Origin: JAEMQF01 sp049297615
GTDB taxonomy: Bacteria; Pseudomonadota; Gammaproteobacteria; Burkholderiales; Burkholderiaceae_C
Assembly: GCA_049297615.1 (NCBI GenBank)
Contig: JBAQUQ010000426.1
Span: 1 to 49,043 of the forward strand
Direction of reading: 5' to 3'
DNA length: 49,043 nt
Positions 21,608 to 29,701 of the stretch are shown piece by piece; position 1 is the first letter of the stretch; every line of letters begins with the position of its first letter. The position numbers and the translations under genes were made by a program. The notes under the pieces were generated by a model. The model searched no databases. It was not told where the DNA came from and was given only the letters and a program-made list of their open reading frames with translations.

Positions 21608-22180
21608 CTATTTCGCGAGGGCCTTCAGCGCGAGCTTGATGCCCTCGCTGACGCCGACGCCCCCCGGCAACGCCTTGAGTGCTGCGGCGGCTTCGCGGTC
21701 GCTGTAGCCCAGCGCGATCAGCGCCTGGAGGATATCGCCCTGCGTGCCGCTGGCCGCGCTGGCCGGCACTGTGAGTGCATCACCGAGCTTGCCCTTGAGC
21801 TCGAGCAGCAATCGCTCGGCGGTCTTCTTGCCGATCCCGGGTACTTTCACGAGGCGGTTGGTTTCCTGCAGGCTCACGGCCTGGGCCAGCTCGGCCACGC
21901 TCAAACCCGACAGAATCGACAGCGCGGTGCGCGGGCCCACGCCGGAGATCTTGACGAGCAGGCGAAACGTGGTGCGCTCGTCGCGGGTCAGAAAACCGTA
22001 GAGCAGCTGCGCGTCTTCGCGAACCACGAAATGCGTCAGCAGCGTGATCCGTTCGCCCAGGCCGGGCAGGTTGTAGAAGCTGCTCATCGGCACGTCGACC
22101 TCGTAGCCGACGCCGTTCACATCGATGAGCACCTGGGGCGGCGATTTCGCCGCCAGCGTTCCGGTGAGCAGTCCAAGCAT
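21608..22180 (-). CDS. ruvA: Holliday junction-binding protein RuvA
   Basis: Tetrameric protein that binds the Holliday junction and loads RuvB. The 190-residue protein shows an N-terminal OB fold (MLGLLTGTLAAKSPPQVLID), tandem helix-hairpin-helix motifs (LLVKISGVGPRTALSILSG and LVKVPGIGKKTAERLLLEL), and a C-terminal RuvB-binding three-helix domain (DILQALIALGYSDREAAAAL). Start ATG 22180 is family-typical. It is upstream of ruvB and directly follows the hairpin repeat block at 22198-22344. Confidence 0.97.
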   Translation of the reverse strand: MLGLLTGTLAAKSPPQVLIDVNGVGYEVDVPMSSFYNLPGLGERITLLTHFVVREDAQLLYGFLTRDERTTFRLLVKISGVGPRTALSILSGLSVAELAQAVSLQETNRLVKVPGIGKKTAERLLLELKGKLGDALTVPASAASGTQGDILQALIALGYSDREAAAALKALPGGVGVSEGIKLALKALAK

Positions 22181-22197
22181 CGAGGCATTATCGGCGG

Positions 22198-22344
22198 CAT
22201 CGACCCTTGGCCAGCCGCTGCCAGGCGCCGCGCAGGCGCTGGCCCGTGCGCTGGCTCAGCCTTGCAGGCCGCGTCGATGCGAGACGCATCGACTCTTCGC
22301 CGGCCACTGCCCAGCGCGCAGGCACTGGCCCGTGCGCCGGCTCA
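22198..22344 (-). repeat. Composite hairpin repeat, copy A (two tandem units)
   Basis: Read on the minus strand, unit 1 runs CTGAGCC-GGCGCACG, a hairpin, GGCCGGCGAAG, the perfect hairpin GTCGATGCG-TCT-CGCATCGAC (22273-22293), then GGCCTGCAAG. Unit 2 restarts at 22258 with GGCTGAGCCAGCGCACGGG. The linkers match copies at 27901-28007 and 45025-45182 while the stems differ. The TGA of unit 1 is the stop codon of the response-regulator gene. It fills the gap between that gene and ruvA. Confidence 0.7.
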
Positions 22345-22995
22345 GCGCCGGAACAGGCCCAGGCGCTGCGCCTCGAGCGCCGCTTCGGCGCGTGAACTCA
22401 CGTTGAGCTTGCGATAGATTTGTTTGACGTAGTCGGCGATCGTATGGCGCGACAAGCCGAGCTGCACGCCGATCTCGGGCAGGGTAAAGCCTTTCGCGAC
22501 GCGCAGCAGCACTTCGTTCTCGCGTTCAGTCAGCGACACATGCGGAATGTTCTGTGGACGCTCCTGGCGCCGCGTCATCTTCGCGAAGTGGGTCAGCACG
22601 CGCCGCGCGATCGACGGCGACAAGGGCGGCTCACCCTGGCTCATGCGTTTGAGCTGCTCGGCAATCAACTCGCGCGACTGCTCCTTGAGCAAATAGCCGA
22701 AGGCGCCGGCCTGCAAGGCCGGGAAGAGGTGGTCGTCGTCGTCGTGAATCGTCACGACGACCGACTGCGCTTCGGGTTGCAATTCACGCAGCTTGGCGAC
22801 GACATCGACGCCCGAACCGTCGGGCAAGCCCAAGTCGCACAGCGCCAGGTCGAACTTGACGGCGGAAATCAATTCCAGTGCATCGTGCACACGTGCCGCT
22901 TCCGAGACCAGTGCTTGCGGAAAGACCTGCAGCACCAAGGCCTTCAGCCAGGCGCGGATTTCAGGCAGGTCTTCGAGCAACAAAATACTGTTCAT
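22342..22995 (-). CDS. NarL/LuxR-family response regulator
   Basis: DNA-binding response regulator of 217 residues. The receiver (1-120) has the acidic pocket LLLEDLPE, phosphorylation site D54 (LCDLGLPDG) and K104. The C-terminal LuxR-type helix-turn-helix spans about 153-213 (LTERENEVLLRVAKG, then SRHTIADYVKQIYRKL). Start ATG 22995 begins directly with the receiver fold. Its partner kinase lies upstream on the same strand, 73 bases away. The signal and target genes are not evident. Its stop codon lies inside the hairpin repeat. Confidence 0.92.
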   Translation of the reverse strand: MNSILLLEDLPEIRAWLKALVLQVFPQALVSEAARVHDALELISAVKFDLALCDLGLPDGSGVDVVAKLRELQPEAQSVVVTIHDDDDHLFPALQAGAFGYLLKEQSRELIAEQLKRMSQGEPPLSPSIARRVLTHFAKMTRRQERPQNIPHVSLTERENEVLLRVAKGFTLPEIGVQLGLSRHTIADYVKQIYRKLNVSSRAEAALEAQRLGLFRR

Positions 22996-23068
22996 GCGGC
23001 AGTCTCTGAGGTGCGCGGCGACGCGAAGAAAATCATCGTAGCAGGGCCCTCGCGCCCCGCGCGAGGCT

Positions 23069-24946
23069 TCACAGCGGAAGCGTGAGCCTTATCACGGTGC
23101 CATAACCCGGCGCGGATTCGACCAGGCACTGGCCCTGCATCTGCTTGGCGCGATGTTTCATGCTCGTCATGCCATGGCCGCGGTCGAGCTTGCCGTCGAG
23201 CTCCATCGGGATGCCGCGCCCGTTGTCCTGCACGATGAGGCCGAACTCGCCCTCATGCATCGCGCAGCGCACCTTGCAACTCGTGGCGCCACTGTGCTTG
23301 ATGATATTGCTCACCGACTCGCGCAAGATTCGCGTCGTCTGCACGAAGCTGCGCGCCGGCAGGGTCTGCTCCACTTCTTCAGCCGGACCGCGCCAGTCGA
23401 TTTCAATGTTCGCCTGGCCCAGTCGCGCCACGACCTCGGCGCGCCAGTCGGCCAGGGCGTCGGCGAGTTGCATCGGCTTGCCCGTCAGGCCCCGCACCGA
23501 CAGGCGCATTTCTTCGAGGGCGTCGCGCGCCAGCGTCGAGATGCGTTCCGAGTCACTGGTGTGAACGATCGTCAGCAGCTTGGCGCCCAGATCGTCGTGC
23601 AGGTCGGCGGCGATGCGCTTGCGTTCCCGGGCTGTGACCTGCTCGATGCGTGCGTCGGCCATCTGCGTGAAATTTCGCTCGGCTTCGGCGGCAAGCTCCA
23701 ACGCGCGTCCCTGCACCTTGCGCTTGCCGATCTCGGCGGCCTGCAAGGTCTGGGCGAATCCGTGAATCAAGCGTGCGCCCCATCCGATCGCAATCGCGGT
23801 CAAAATCAACTGCGTCACGTCCACCGCCGGCATCGCCAGCCAAGCACGCTGTAATCCGAACTCCACCGCAAGGGCTGCCGCGACCGTGGCGAGCGCCGCC
23901 GCAGTGGGCCAGTACTCCCGTGGGGGCCGGCGGCGCGTGATCCACAAATACTGGCCCATCACCGCCAGCAATTCCAGGCCGAGCAGGGTATTCCAAAGCG
24001 CCGCGGCCACGAACAACCGTGCCGGCCCGGCGAGCAGCAGTGCGAGCGGCATCAGCAGGCATTGCGGCAACAGCAGTCTTTCGAGTTGGCGCCAGCGCCG
24101 GCCCGCGAGGCGCAGCAAGAACAGCATGCTGGCAGCGGCCAGCGGGGCGAACGAGGCGGCGGCGACAAATTCGATGATGGCGCTGTCCAGCATCGGATCG
24201 CTCAGCCACTGGCGCAGCGACAAGGCCGACCAGCCCAGAGCCAGCCAGCCATAGGGTTGCAGAGGCGAGCTGCGCCGATTCCACCAGTCCAGCGCCAGGA
24301 CGGCAAGGCCGAGCACCGCCAGCACGACGCTCAGGACCTGCACGGCACCGATGTTCCAGAACCTTGCGCGTGCGTGCTGCACCGCCAGCACCTCGCTGGG
24401 CCCGATCTTCAGCACCGACAGTCCCCCGGCGCGTTGCCGCGCCGCGACTCGCTGAACGGCGTGGCCCTGGACGCGCAGATCGACGACGTTGCCCTTGGGC
24501 AGCAGCCACGCCGCGGGCAAAGGCACCGACTGCGGGTAGGAACAGTCGCGCGGCACCGACTCCGACGTCCGATGGCCATGGATGTGATGCCCGTTGAGAT
24601 GCACCACGACGTGACTGCATGCGCGTTCGATATACAGCGCGAGCAGGCGGTCCGGGTCGGTGCCGGCGGGAATATCGAAGTTGACGCGGTACCAAACGAC
24701 GCCATCGTGGAGCGGGCGCGTCACCGCCCAATCGTCGGGCAGCGCCGTGGCGACCGCCGCGGGCGAGAGCGGAAACTTGGACCCCGCATCGGCCACGGCC
24801 ATGGCCCTGTCGATGACTTGCACCGGCGCTGCGGCAGCGAGTGCGGCGCTGGCCGCGCAAGCCGCAATCGCCATCAGCGCAGCGCATCCCGCCCATCGCC
24901 TGTGGCAGGGCGCGAACCCAGGAAGCATGCGAACGGCTGCGAACAT
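23069..24946 (-). CDS. NarL-type sensor histidine kinase with 7TM-like sensor
   Basis: Membrane kinase of 625 residues. A signal-type segment at about 22-42 precedes a periplasmic beta-rich domain of about 150 residues (WYRVNFDIPAGTDPD, then VVVHLNGHHIHGHR) that resembles 7TMR-DISM extracellular domains. Six or seven membrane segments follow between about 190 and 400. The kinase region has a HisKA_3 dimerisation helix (RKRIAADLHDDLGAKLL, H450) and an HATPase domain (ILRESVSNIIKHSGA, DNGRGIPM, GHGMTSM). ATG 24946 was chosen because the signal segment starts there. The upstream extension is low in plausibility. It pairs with the LuxR-type regulator just downstream. The ligand is unknown. Confidence 0.88.
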   Translation of the reverse strand: MFAAVRMLPGFAPCHRRWAGCAALMAIAACAASAALAAAAPVQVIDRAMAVADAGSKFPLSPAAVATALPDDWAVTRPLHDGVVWYRVNFDIPAGTDPDRLLALYIERACSHVVVHLNGHHIHGHRTSESVPRDCSYPQSVPLPAAWLLPKGNVVDLRVQGHAVQRVAARQRAGGLSVLKIGPSEVLAVQHARARFWNIGAVQVLSVVLAVLGLAVLALDWWNRRSSPLQPYGWLALGWSALSLRQWLSDPMLDSAIIEFVAAASFAPLAAASMLFLLRLAGRRWRQLERLLLPQCLLMPLALLLAGPARLFVAAALWNTLLGLELLAVMGQYLWITRRRPPREYWPTAAALATVAAALAVEFGLQRAWLAMPAVDVTQLILTAIAIGWGARLIHGFAQTLQAAEIGKRKVQGRALELAAEAERNFTQMADARIEQVTARERKRIAADLHDDLGAKLLTIVHTSDSERISTLARDALEEMRLSVRGLTGKPMQLADALADWRAEVVARLGQANIEIDWRGPAEEVEQTLPARSFVQTTRILRESVSNIIKHSGATSCKVRCAMHEGEFGLIVQDNGRGIPMELDGKLDRGHGMTSMKHRAKQMQGQCLVESAPGYGTVIRLTLPL

Positions 24947-25106
24947 CGGCGGCGATTGTGCAGGATGGGACCGACTGCGCGAGGGTCGCGCGCCGACATC
25001 GCAGGGATTGCGCGGCACTGCTTGGCATCGCCGGCCAGCACCGAGCGGGTTCGGCTGTGGGGGCCTGGGGAGACAATGCACGGCGCCGCATTGAACCGAG
25101 CTTGCC

Positions 25107-26117
25107 TTGATCCTCCGCCACGCCTTCATTCCACCCGACAACACACGCATTGCCAATCTGTGCGGCGGATTGGATGAACACCTGCGTAGCATCGAGGCCG
25201 CGCTCGAGGTCGACATCTCGCGGCGCAACGCATCGTTTCGCGTCGAGGGTGCGAAACCGCGTGCCGAGCGCGCCGTCGTGCTGCTCCAGTCCTTGTACGA
25301 CCGCGCGCGCCGGCCGATCTCGGCCGAGCAATTGCAGTTGGTCCTGGTTCAGGCACAGAGCGACTTGCGCCGGCCAGTGGCGCTGCGAAAGGCGCAAAGC
25401 GGCGCTGCCACCGGCGACGGCTCGAGTGCCGAGCGCGGCCCGCCCGAAGCCGAAATCGTGCTGCAAACACGCCGTCCCGATCTGGCAGGGCGCACCGTCA
25501 ACCAGCAAACCTACCTGCGCGATATCCTGGTTCACGACATCACGTTCGGCATCGGCCCTGCGGGCACAGGCAAGACATTTCTGGCGGTGGCCTGCGCCGT
25601 CGACGCGCTGGCGCGCAGCAGTGTGCAACGCATCGTGCTCACCCGCCCTGCAGTGGAGGCTGGCGAACGGCTCGGCTTTCTGCCGGGCGACCTGGCGCAG
25701 AAGGTCGACCCTTACCTGCGTCCGCTGTATGACGCCTTGTACGACTTGATGGGGGTCGACAAAGTCACGCGCGCTTTCGAGAAGGGCAGCATCGAAGTCG
25801 CGCCACTCGCCTTCATGCGCGGACGCACGCTGAACAACGCGTTCGTGATCCTCGACGAGGCACAGAACACGACGCCCGAGCAAATGAAGATGTTCCTGAC
25901 GCGCATCGGCTTCGGCACCAAGGCTGTGGTCACCGGCGACGTGAGCCAGATCGACCTGCCGCGCGGCCAGTTGAGCGGCTTGGTCGACGCTGAAAGGGTG
26001 TTGCGGCCGGTGCGTGGTATCGCCACGGTCTGGTTCACATCGGCCGACGTGATTCGCCATCCCCTGGTCGCGCGGATCGTCGAGGCTTACGACGCGGCAC
26101 GGGCCGACCCGACTTGA
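25107..26117 (+). CDS. phoH: PhoH-family ATPase
   Basis: PhoH-like P-loop ATPase (336 residues), thought to act in RNA metabolism together with YbeY. The N-terminal domain (about 1-80, LANLCG-type motif NTRIANLCGGLDEHL) resembles a KH-like region. Walker A is GIGPAGTGKTF at about 148-158, and Walker B is VILDEAQNTTPEQMKMFLTR. GDVSQIDLPRGQLSGL and the C-terminal SADVIRHPLV follow as in the family. The only start in frame at the correct place is TTG 25107. It is followed by ybeY after seven bases, and is divergent from the kinase gene across a 160-bp gap. Confidence 0.93.
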   Translation: MILRHAFIPPDNTRIANLCGGLDEHLRSIEAALEVDISRRNASFRVEGAKPRAERAVVLLQSLYDRARRPISAEQLQLVLVQAQSDLRRPVALRKAQSGAATGDGSSAERGPPEAEIVLQTRRPDLAGRTVNQQTYLRDILVHDITFGIGPAGTGKTFLAVACAVDALARSSVQRIVLTRPAVEAGERLGFLPGDLAQKVDPYLRPLYDALYDLMGVDKVTRAFEKGSIEVAPLAFMRGRTLNNAFVILDEAQNTTPEQMKMFLTRIGFGTKAVVTGDVSQIDLPRGQLSGLVDAERVLRPVRGIATVWFTSADVIRHPLVARIVEAYDAARADPT

Positions 26118-26124
26118 GGCCCTG

Positions 26125-26562
26125 ATGCCGAGCCGAGCCTTCGCCCTGTCGCTTCAGTTCGCGGATCCAAGCGACAAGGCGCTCTTGCCGCGCCACAAAG
26201 TGAGACGCTGGCTGGCTGCGGCGTTGACGCGCCCTGCTGAAATCACGGTGCGCTGCGTGGACATCGTCGAAGCGCGCAACCTGAATCACGACTATCGTGG
26301 CGCGGACCATGCGACGAATGTTCTGACCTTTGGCTACCAGGAGCAGCCCAAGGTGATTGCCGACCTGGTCTTGTGTTCGCCCGTCGTTCGACGCGAGGCC
26401 GCCGAGCTCGACATCGATCTGCAGGCCCACTACGCGCACCTGCTCGTGCATGGCGCGCTGCACGCCCAGGGCCTGGACCATCAGGAGGACGGCGCAGCGC
26501 TGACGATGCAAGCCTGCGAGAGCGATATCTTGAAGGCGCTCGGGTTCAGGGATCCCTATTGA
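26125..26562 (+). CDS. ybeY: Endoribonuclease/rRNA maturation factor YbeY
   Basis: Zinc-dependent endoribonuclease in 16S rRNA 3' maturation and ribosome quality control. The 145-residue protein has the zinc motif HGALHAQGLDH, with H109, H113 and H119, and the preceding ATNVLTFGY strand. The length is normal. It starts at ATG 26125, seven bases after phoH, in the conserved phoH-ybeY order. The end faces hemB on the other strand. Confidence 0.95.
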   Translation: MPSRAFALSLQFADPSDKALLPRHKVRRWLAAALTRPAEITVRCVDIVEARNLNHDYRGADHATNVLTFGYQEQPKVIADLVLCSPVVRREAAELDIDLQAHYAHLLVHGALHAQGLDHQEDGAALTMQACESDILKALGFRDPY

Positions 26563-26576
26563 TTCCGGTTCGATTC

Positions 26577-26601
26577 GCCCCGGCCTGAGAAGCGGCGGGG
26601 C
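26577..26601. terminator. Possible bidirectional terminator hairpin
   Basis: GCCCCG at 26577-26582 pairs with CGGGGC at 26596-26601 in the 42-bp gap between the converging ybeY and hemB genes. No T tract follows on either strand, so the call is tentative. Confidence 0.3.
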
Positions 26602-26604
26602 AGG

Positions 26605-27609
26605 TCAGGCAGATTTCAACAAACGCGCCGCATCCAGCGCGAAGTAGCTCAGCACGCCGTCGGCCCCGGCACGCTTGAATGCGACCAAGCTCTCCATCAT
26701 CACGGCGTCGTGCGCCAGCCAGCCGTTCGCCGCAGCTGCCTTCAGCATCGCGTACTCGCCGCTCACCTGGTAGGCGAAGGTCGGGACCCGGAACTCGTCT
26801 TTTACGCGTCGCACGATGTCCAGGTAGGGCATGCCGGGCTTGACCATCACCATGTCGGCACCTTCGGCCAGATCCAAGGCCACTTCGCGCAGCGCCTCGT
26901 CGCTGTTGCCCGGGTCCATCTGGTAGACCTTCTTGCTGCCCTTGCCAAGGTTCGCCGCCGAGCCCACGGCGTCGCGAAAGGGACCGTAGAAGGCGCTCGC
27001 GTATTTCGCGCTGTACGCCATGATCTTGGTGTGGATGTGGCCCTGCGCCTCCAGGACTTGGCGGATCGCGCCGATGCGCCCGTCCATCATGTCGCTCGGC
27101 GCCACGATATCGACGCCGCACTGAGCTTGGACCAGCGCCTGGCGCGTCAGCACGGCAACCGTCTGATCATTGACGATGTAACCGCTCGCATCCAGCAGTC
27201 CGTCCTGGCCGTGCGTCGTGAACGGGTCCAGGGCCACGTCGGTCATCAGCCCCAGTTCGGGAAAGCGCGCTTTCAGTTCGCGCACCACGGTCGGAATCAG
27301 CCCGTCGGGATTGAGCGCTTCACGGCCGTCCTCCGTCTTGAGAGCCGGCTCAATCACGGGGAACAGCGCCATCACCGGTATGCCCAGTTGCAGGCAGTCC
27401 TCGGCCACAGCCAGCAGGCGGTCCAGGCTGCGCCGTTGCACCCCGGGCATCGAGGCCACGTCTTGCACGACGCCCCGGCCAGCGAGCACGAACACGGGCA
27501 GGATCAGGTCGGATGCGTGCAGCCGCGATTCGCGCACCATCGCGCGGCTGAATTCGTCGCGACGCAGTCGCCGCGGGCGGCTCGCCGGGTAGGGGGGCGG
27601 TGTATGCAC
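26605..27609 (-). CDS. hemB: Delta-aminolevulinic acid dehydratase (porphobilinogen synthase)
   Basis: Condenses two 5-aminolevulinate molecules to porphobilinogen in haem synthesis. The 334-residue protein carries the two active-site lysines: K202 in IMAYSAKYASAFYGPFR and K257 in MVMVKPGMPYLD. The catalytic loop region TTHGQDGLLD is at 131-140 and has no cysteine-rich zinc site, as in magnesium-type HemB. The start is GTG 27609 (MHTPPPYPASRPRRLRR). Another haem gene, hemJ, is divergent 464 bases away, separated by the palindrome, the small-RNA candidate and the hairpin repeat. Confidence 0.96.
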   Translation of the reverse strand: MHTPPPYPASRPRRLRRDEFSRAMVRESRLHASDLILPVFVLAGRGVVQDVASMPGVQRRSLDRLLAVAEDCLQLGIPVMALFPVIEPALKTEDGREALNPDGLIPTVVRELKARFPELGLMTDVALDPFTTHGQDGLLDASGYIVNDQTVAVLTRQALVQAQCGVDIVAPSDMMDGRIGAIRQVLEAQGHIHTKIMAYSAKYASAFYGPFRDAVGSAANLGKGSKKVYQMDPGNSDEALREVALDLAEGADMVMVKPGMPYLDIVRRVKDEFRVPTFAYQVSGEYAMLKAAAANGWLAHDAVMMESLVAFKRAGADGVLSYFALDAARLLKSA

Positions 27610-27679
27610 GAGTGTCAGCCTCGGAGGGCGTTCGGGGTTCGCGGCGCGTGCGCGCCTTGGTGCGGGTCGGTCCGGGAGG

Positions 27680-27719
27680 CTGTCGGGCTTGGGCTCGGGC
27701 CCGACCCCAAGCCCGACAG
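27680..27719. repeat. 40-bp near-perfect palindrome upstream of hemB
   Basis: CTGTCGGGCTTGGG (27680-27693) is the exact reverse complement of 27706-27719, and the 12 bases between are themselves palindromic except for one C-C pair. There is practically no loop, which suits a cruciform or protein-bound DNA site. It lies 70 bases upstream of the hemB start. The rest of 27610-27750 holds no gene. Confidence 0.7.
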
Positions 27720-27750
27720 TCTCCTAGGCGTTTTTCCGGGCCCCAAGGAG

Positions 27751-27779
27751 CTGGAAATGCGCATTTCATCTGCTAAAGT
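27751..27779 (+). promoter_or_regulatory. Putative promoter of the small-RNA candidate
   Basis: An extended -10 element TGC-TAAAGT lies at 27771-27779. CTGGAA at 27751-27756 is a poor -35 with a 17-bp spacer. Initiation would be near 27786-27788, exactly where the first RNA hairpin begins. Confidence 0.4.
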
Positions 27780-27786
27780 AGTCGGC

Positions 27787-27901
27787 GAATGATAGCCGCA
27801 AGGCGGTCATTCCCTGCTTTTCCTCCCTGAGCAGGCGCCTTACCGTGATGACAGCGTTAAGGCTTTCAAAGCCCTGGCCCTGCGGTCAGGGCTTTTCTTT
27901 T
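27787..27901 (+). ncRNA. Candidate structured small RNA or hemJ leader
   Basis: Four hairpins follow each other. H1 at 27788-27811 pairs AATGA with TCATT outside and CCGC with GCGG inside. H2 at 27813-27835 pairs CCTGCT with AGCAGG around loop TTTCCTCCCTG. H3 at 27837-27863 pairs GCCTTA with TAAGGC. H4 is a factor-independent terminator. The H2 loop exposes CCUCCC, able to pair with Shine-Dalgarno sequences. The predicted length is about 115 nt. No open frame of note lies inside. It may be an independent regulatory RNA, or a leader with attenuator for hemJ, whose ATG lies 173 bases downstream. It does not show 6S, SRP or tmRNA features. Confidence 0.55.
27868..27901 (+). terminator. Rho-independent terminator
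   Basis: AAAGCCCTG (27868-27876) pairs with CAGGGCTTT (27887-27895) around a 10-nt loop, and the tract TTTTCTTTTG follows. Polarity is plus. The minus strand has no T run. It ends the small-RNA candidate. Confidence 0.8.
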
Positions 27902-28007
27902 GAGTGCCCCCAGGACTCGCCAAGGCGAGCCCGCCATCGGGCTTGCAGGCCGGATGGCCTTCGCCAGCCACAGAGCCCCTTTCGGGCCTTTGTGCGCGGG
28001 CTCAGCC
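27901..28007 (-). repeat. Composite hairpin repeat, copy B
   Basis: On the minus strand it reads GGCTGAGCCCGCGCACA, hairpin 1 (9 of 11 pairs, GAAA loop), TGTGGCTGGCGAAGG, hairpin 2 (GGCC-ATCC-GGCC), CTGCAAGCCCGATGG, then hairpin CTCGCC-TT-GGCGAG and CCTGGGGGCACTCA. The linkers match copies at 22198-22344 and 45025-45182. The last 14 bases also occur in the ntrY insertion. It lies between the small-RNA terminator and hemJ. Confidence 0.7.
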
Positions 28008-28073
28008 TCCCCGAGGGCGTCAGGGAACCTCGGCAGCAGCCCTTCGTGTGGGCGCGCCCGCGATAATGCCGCG

Positions 28074-28496
28074 ATGCTGTGGGTCAAGGCTTTTCACGTC
28101 GTGTTCGTTGCCAGTTGGTTCGCCGGCCTGTTCTACCTGCCGCGGCTGTTCGTCAATCTGGCAACGGTCCCGCCCGACAGCCACGCCGAGCGCGAGCGCC
28201 TGCTCATGATGGCGCGCAAGCTCTACCGCTTTTCCAGCGGGCTCATGGTGGCGGCGCTGGCCCTGGGCCTGTGGCTCTGGCTGGGCAATTTCTCGGGCTA
28301 TGCCGGTGGCTGGTTGCACGTCAAGCTGGTGCTCGTGCTCGGGGCCATCGGCTATCACCACATGTGCCGATCCTTGCTGCGCGGCTTCGAGAGGCTTGCA
28401 AACCACCGCAGCGAACGTTGGTTCAGGGTCTTCAACGAAGTGTCAGTGCTGATCTTTGCGGCCATTGTCGTGCTCGCGGTCGTCAGGCCGTTCTGA
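28074..28496 (+). CDS. hemJ: HemJ-type protoporphyrinogen oxidase (UPF0093, CopD-like)
   Basis: Integral membrane protein of 140 residues of the HemJ/UPF0093 family, which oxidises protoporphyrinogen IX to protoporphyrin IX in many bacteria lacking HemG or HemY. The family signature WVKAFHVVFVASWFAGLFYLP is at 3-23. The conserved His near the start of helix 1, KLYRFSSGLM, and the late motif LVLVLGAIGYHHMC are present, and the protein ends VVRPF as family members do. About four membrane helices are visible. ATG 28074 (MLWVKAFH) was chosen over the longer open frame because the family starts there. It is divergent from hemB, so an early and a late haem-synthesis gene share this locus. Confidence 0.85.
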   Translation: MLWVKAFHVVFVASWFAGLFYLPRLFVNLATVPPDSHAERERLLMMARKLYRFSSGLMVAALALGLWLWLGNFSGYAGGWLHVKLVLVLGAIGYHHMCRSLLRGFERLANHRSERWFRVFNEVSVLIFAAIVVLAVVRPF

Positions 28497-28531
28497 CCGC
28501 GGCCTGCGACGGCCCCTTCAAGCTCTGCGGG

Positions 28532-29641
28532 ATGGCCCCACGCAAGCACCAGAGCTCGGCAGCGCCGCTGGCCTTGATCTACGCGGCCTTGGTTGTCTAC
28601 GCGAGCCTCTACCCTTTCGACGATTGGCGTGGATTCGACGCCAATCCCTTTGCCTTCCTGGCTCTGCCCTGGCCGCGCTGGTGGACCGCTTTCGACGTTG
28701 GCGCCAACTTGTTGGGTTACCTGCCGCTTGGGGCGTTGATTTTCGGTGCACTGGTGCGCAGCGCCGTGCCACTGCGCCGTGCCGTCGGTCAGGCGTGGCT
28801 GACGGCGGCCTTGCTGTCGCTGTGCATGGAGCTCACGCAGAACTTCCTGCCCCGGCGCGTCGCGTCGAATGTCGACTTGAGCTTGAATGTCCTTGGCGCA
28901 GCACTGGGCATCGCCCTGGCGATGGCGATTCATCGACAGGGTTGGGTGGACCGCTGGCAGTTGGTGCGCGAACGATGGTTTATCCAAAGCAGTGCTGGCG
29001 CCCTGGCCTTGATGGTGACGTGGCCGCTGGGGCTGCTGATTCCCACGCCGGTGGCGCTTGGCGTCGGGCGAATCCTGCCGCGCCTGCATGAGATGTTCGC
29101 GGCGATCTTCGAGGGCACGGCGATTGCGCCGTGGTTGGACGCGCCGATCTGGACCGCTCAGGATTTCTTGCCACTGTCAGCGTCGGCCGAAGTGTCCACC
29201 GTTGCCTTGGGCCTGCTCGCGCCATGTCTGCTGGCCTTCACGATCACGCACCCCGGATGGCGCCGCTTGGCCATGGTGCCGCTGTTCATGGGATTGGGAA
29301 CAGCGACGACCACGCTGTCCACCGCGCTCAATTTCGGCCCCCAACACGCCTTTGCGTGGCACACCGATTTGTTCTGGCTCGGATTGGGCTTGGGCGCCGT
29401 GTTCGCCGCGCTGGCGAGCCGGATCGCGGCCCGCACCTGCATGGCGTTTGGCCTGATCGCGCTGACTGCGCTCGTTGTGGGCGTGGCGCAGGCTCCCGCC
29501 GACCCCTATTTCGCGCAGAGTCTGCAAGCCTGGGAGCAGGGCGACTTCATCCGTTTCCACGGCGCCGCCCAATGGATCGGGTGGCTCTGGCCTTTCGTCG
29601 CGCTGGGCTATTTGCTGCTGCGCTCAGCGCGCCCGGCGTAG
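28532..29641 (+). CDS. VanZ-family membrane protein
   Basis: Polytopic membrane protein of 369 residues. The N-terminal part (about 12-135) matches the VanZ-like family: LVVYASLYPFDDWRGFD, then FDVGANLLGYLPLGALIFG, then SLCMELTQNFLPRRVASNVD and LSLNVLGAALG. The conserved ELTQ and N-V-D-L residues are seen. The C-terminal 230 residues add about five more membrane segments with a large non-membrane loop, longer than a minimal VanZ domain. The physiological role is unknown, though some family members affect resistance to glycopeptides or lipid-targeting stress. ATG 28532 fits the start of the family-like segment. It is 35 bases after hemJ, likely one operon. Confidence 0.8.
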   Translation: MAPRKHQSSAAPLALIYAALVVYASLYPFDDWRGFDANPFAFLALPWPRWWTAFDVGANLLGYLPLGALIFGALVRSAVPLRRAVGQAWLTAALLSLCMELTQNFLPRRVASNVDLSLNVLGAALGIALAMAIHRQGWVDRWQLVRERWFIQSSAGALALMVTWPLGLLIPTPVALGVGRILPRLHEMFAAIFEGTAIAPWLDAPIWTAQDFLPLSASAEVSTVALGLLAPCLLAFTITHPGWRRLAMVPLFMGLGTATTTLSTALNFGPQHAFAWHTDLFWLGLGLGAVFAALASRIAARTCMAFGLIALTALVVGVAQAPADPYFAQSLQAWEQGDFIRFHGAAQWIGWLWPFVALGYLLLRSARPA

Positions 29642-29701
29642 GACTGGGTCAGCGCCCGCGCCCCGCACGGCGCTCGACGGACCACCCATAGAATCCCCGC
29701 C

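Noticed and set aside
27787..27901. 6S RNA, SRP RNA or tmRNA
   Set aside because: No long central-bubble hairpin, no SRP GGAAG-type core and no tRNA-like ends or tag frame are seen.
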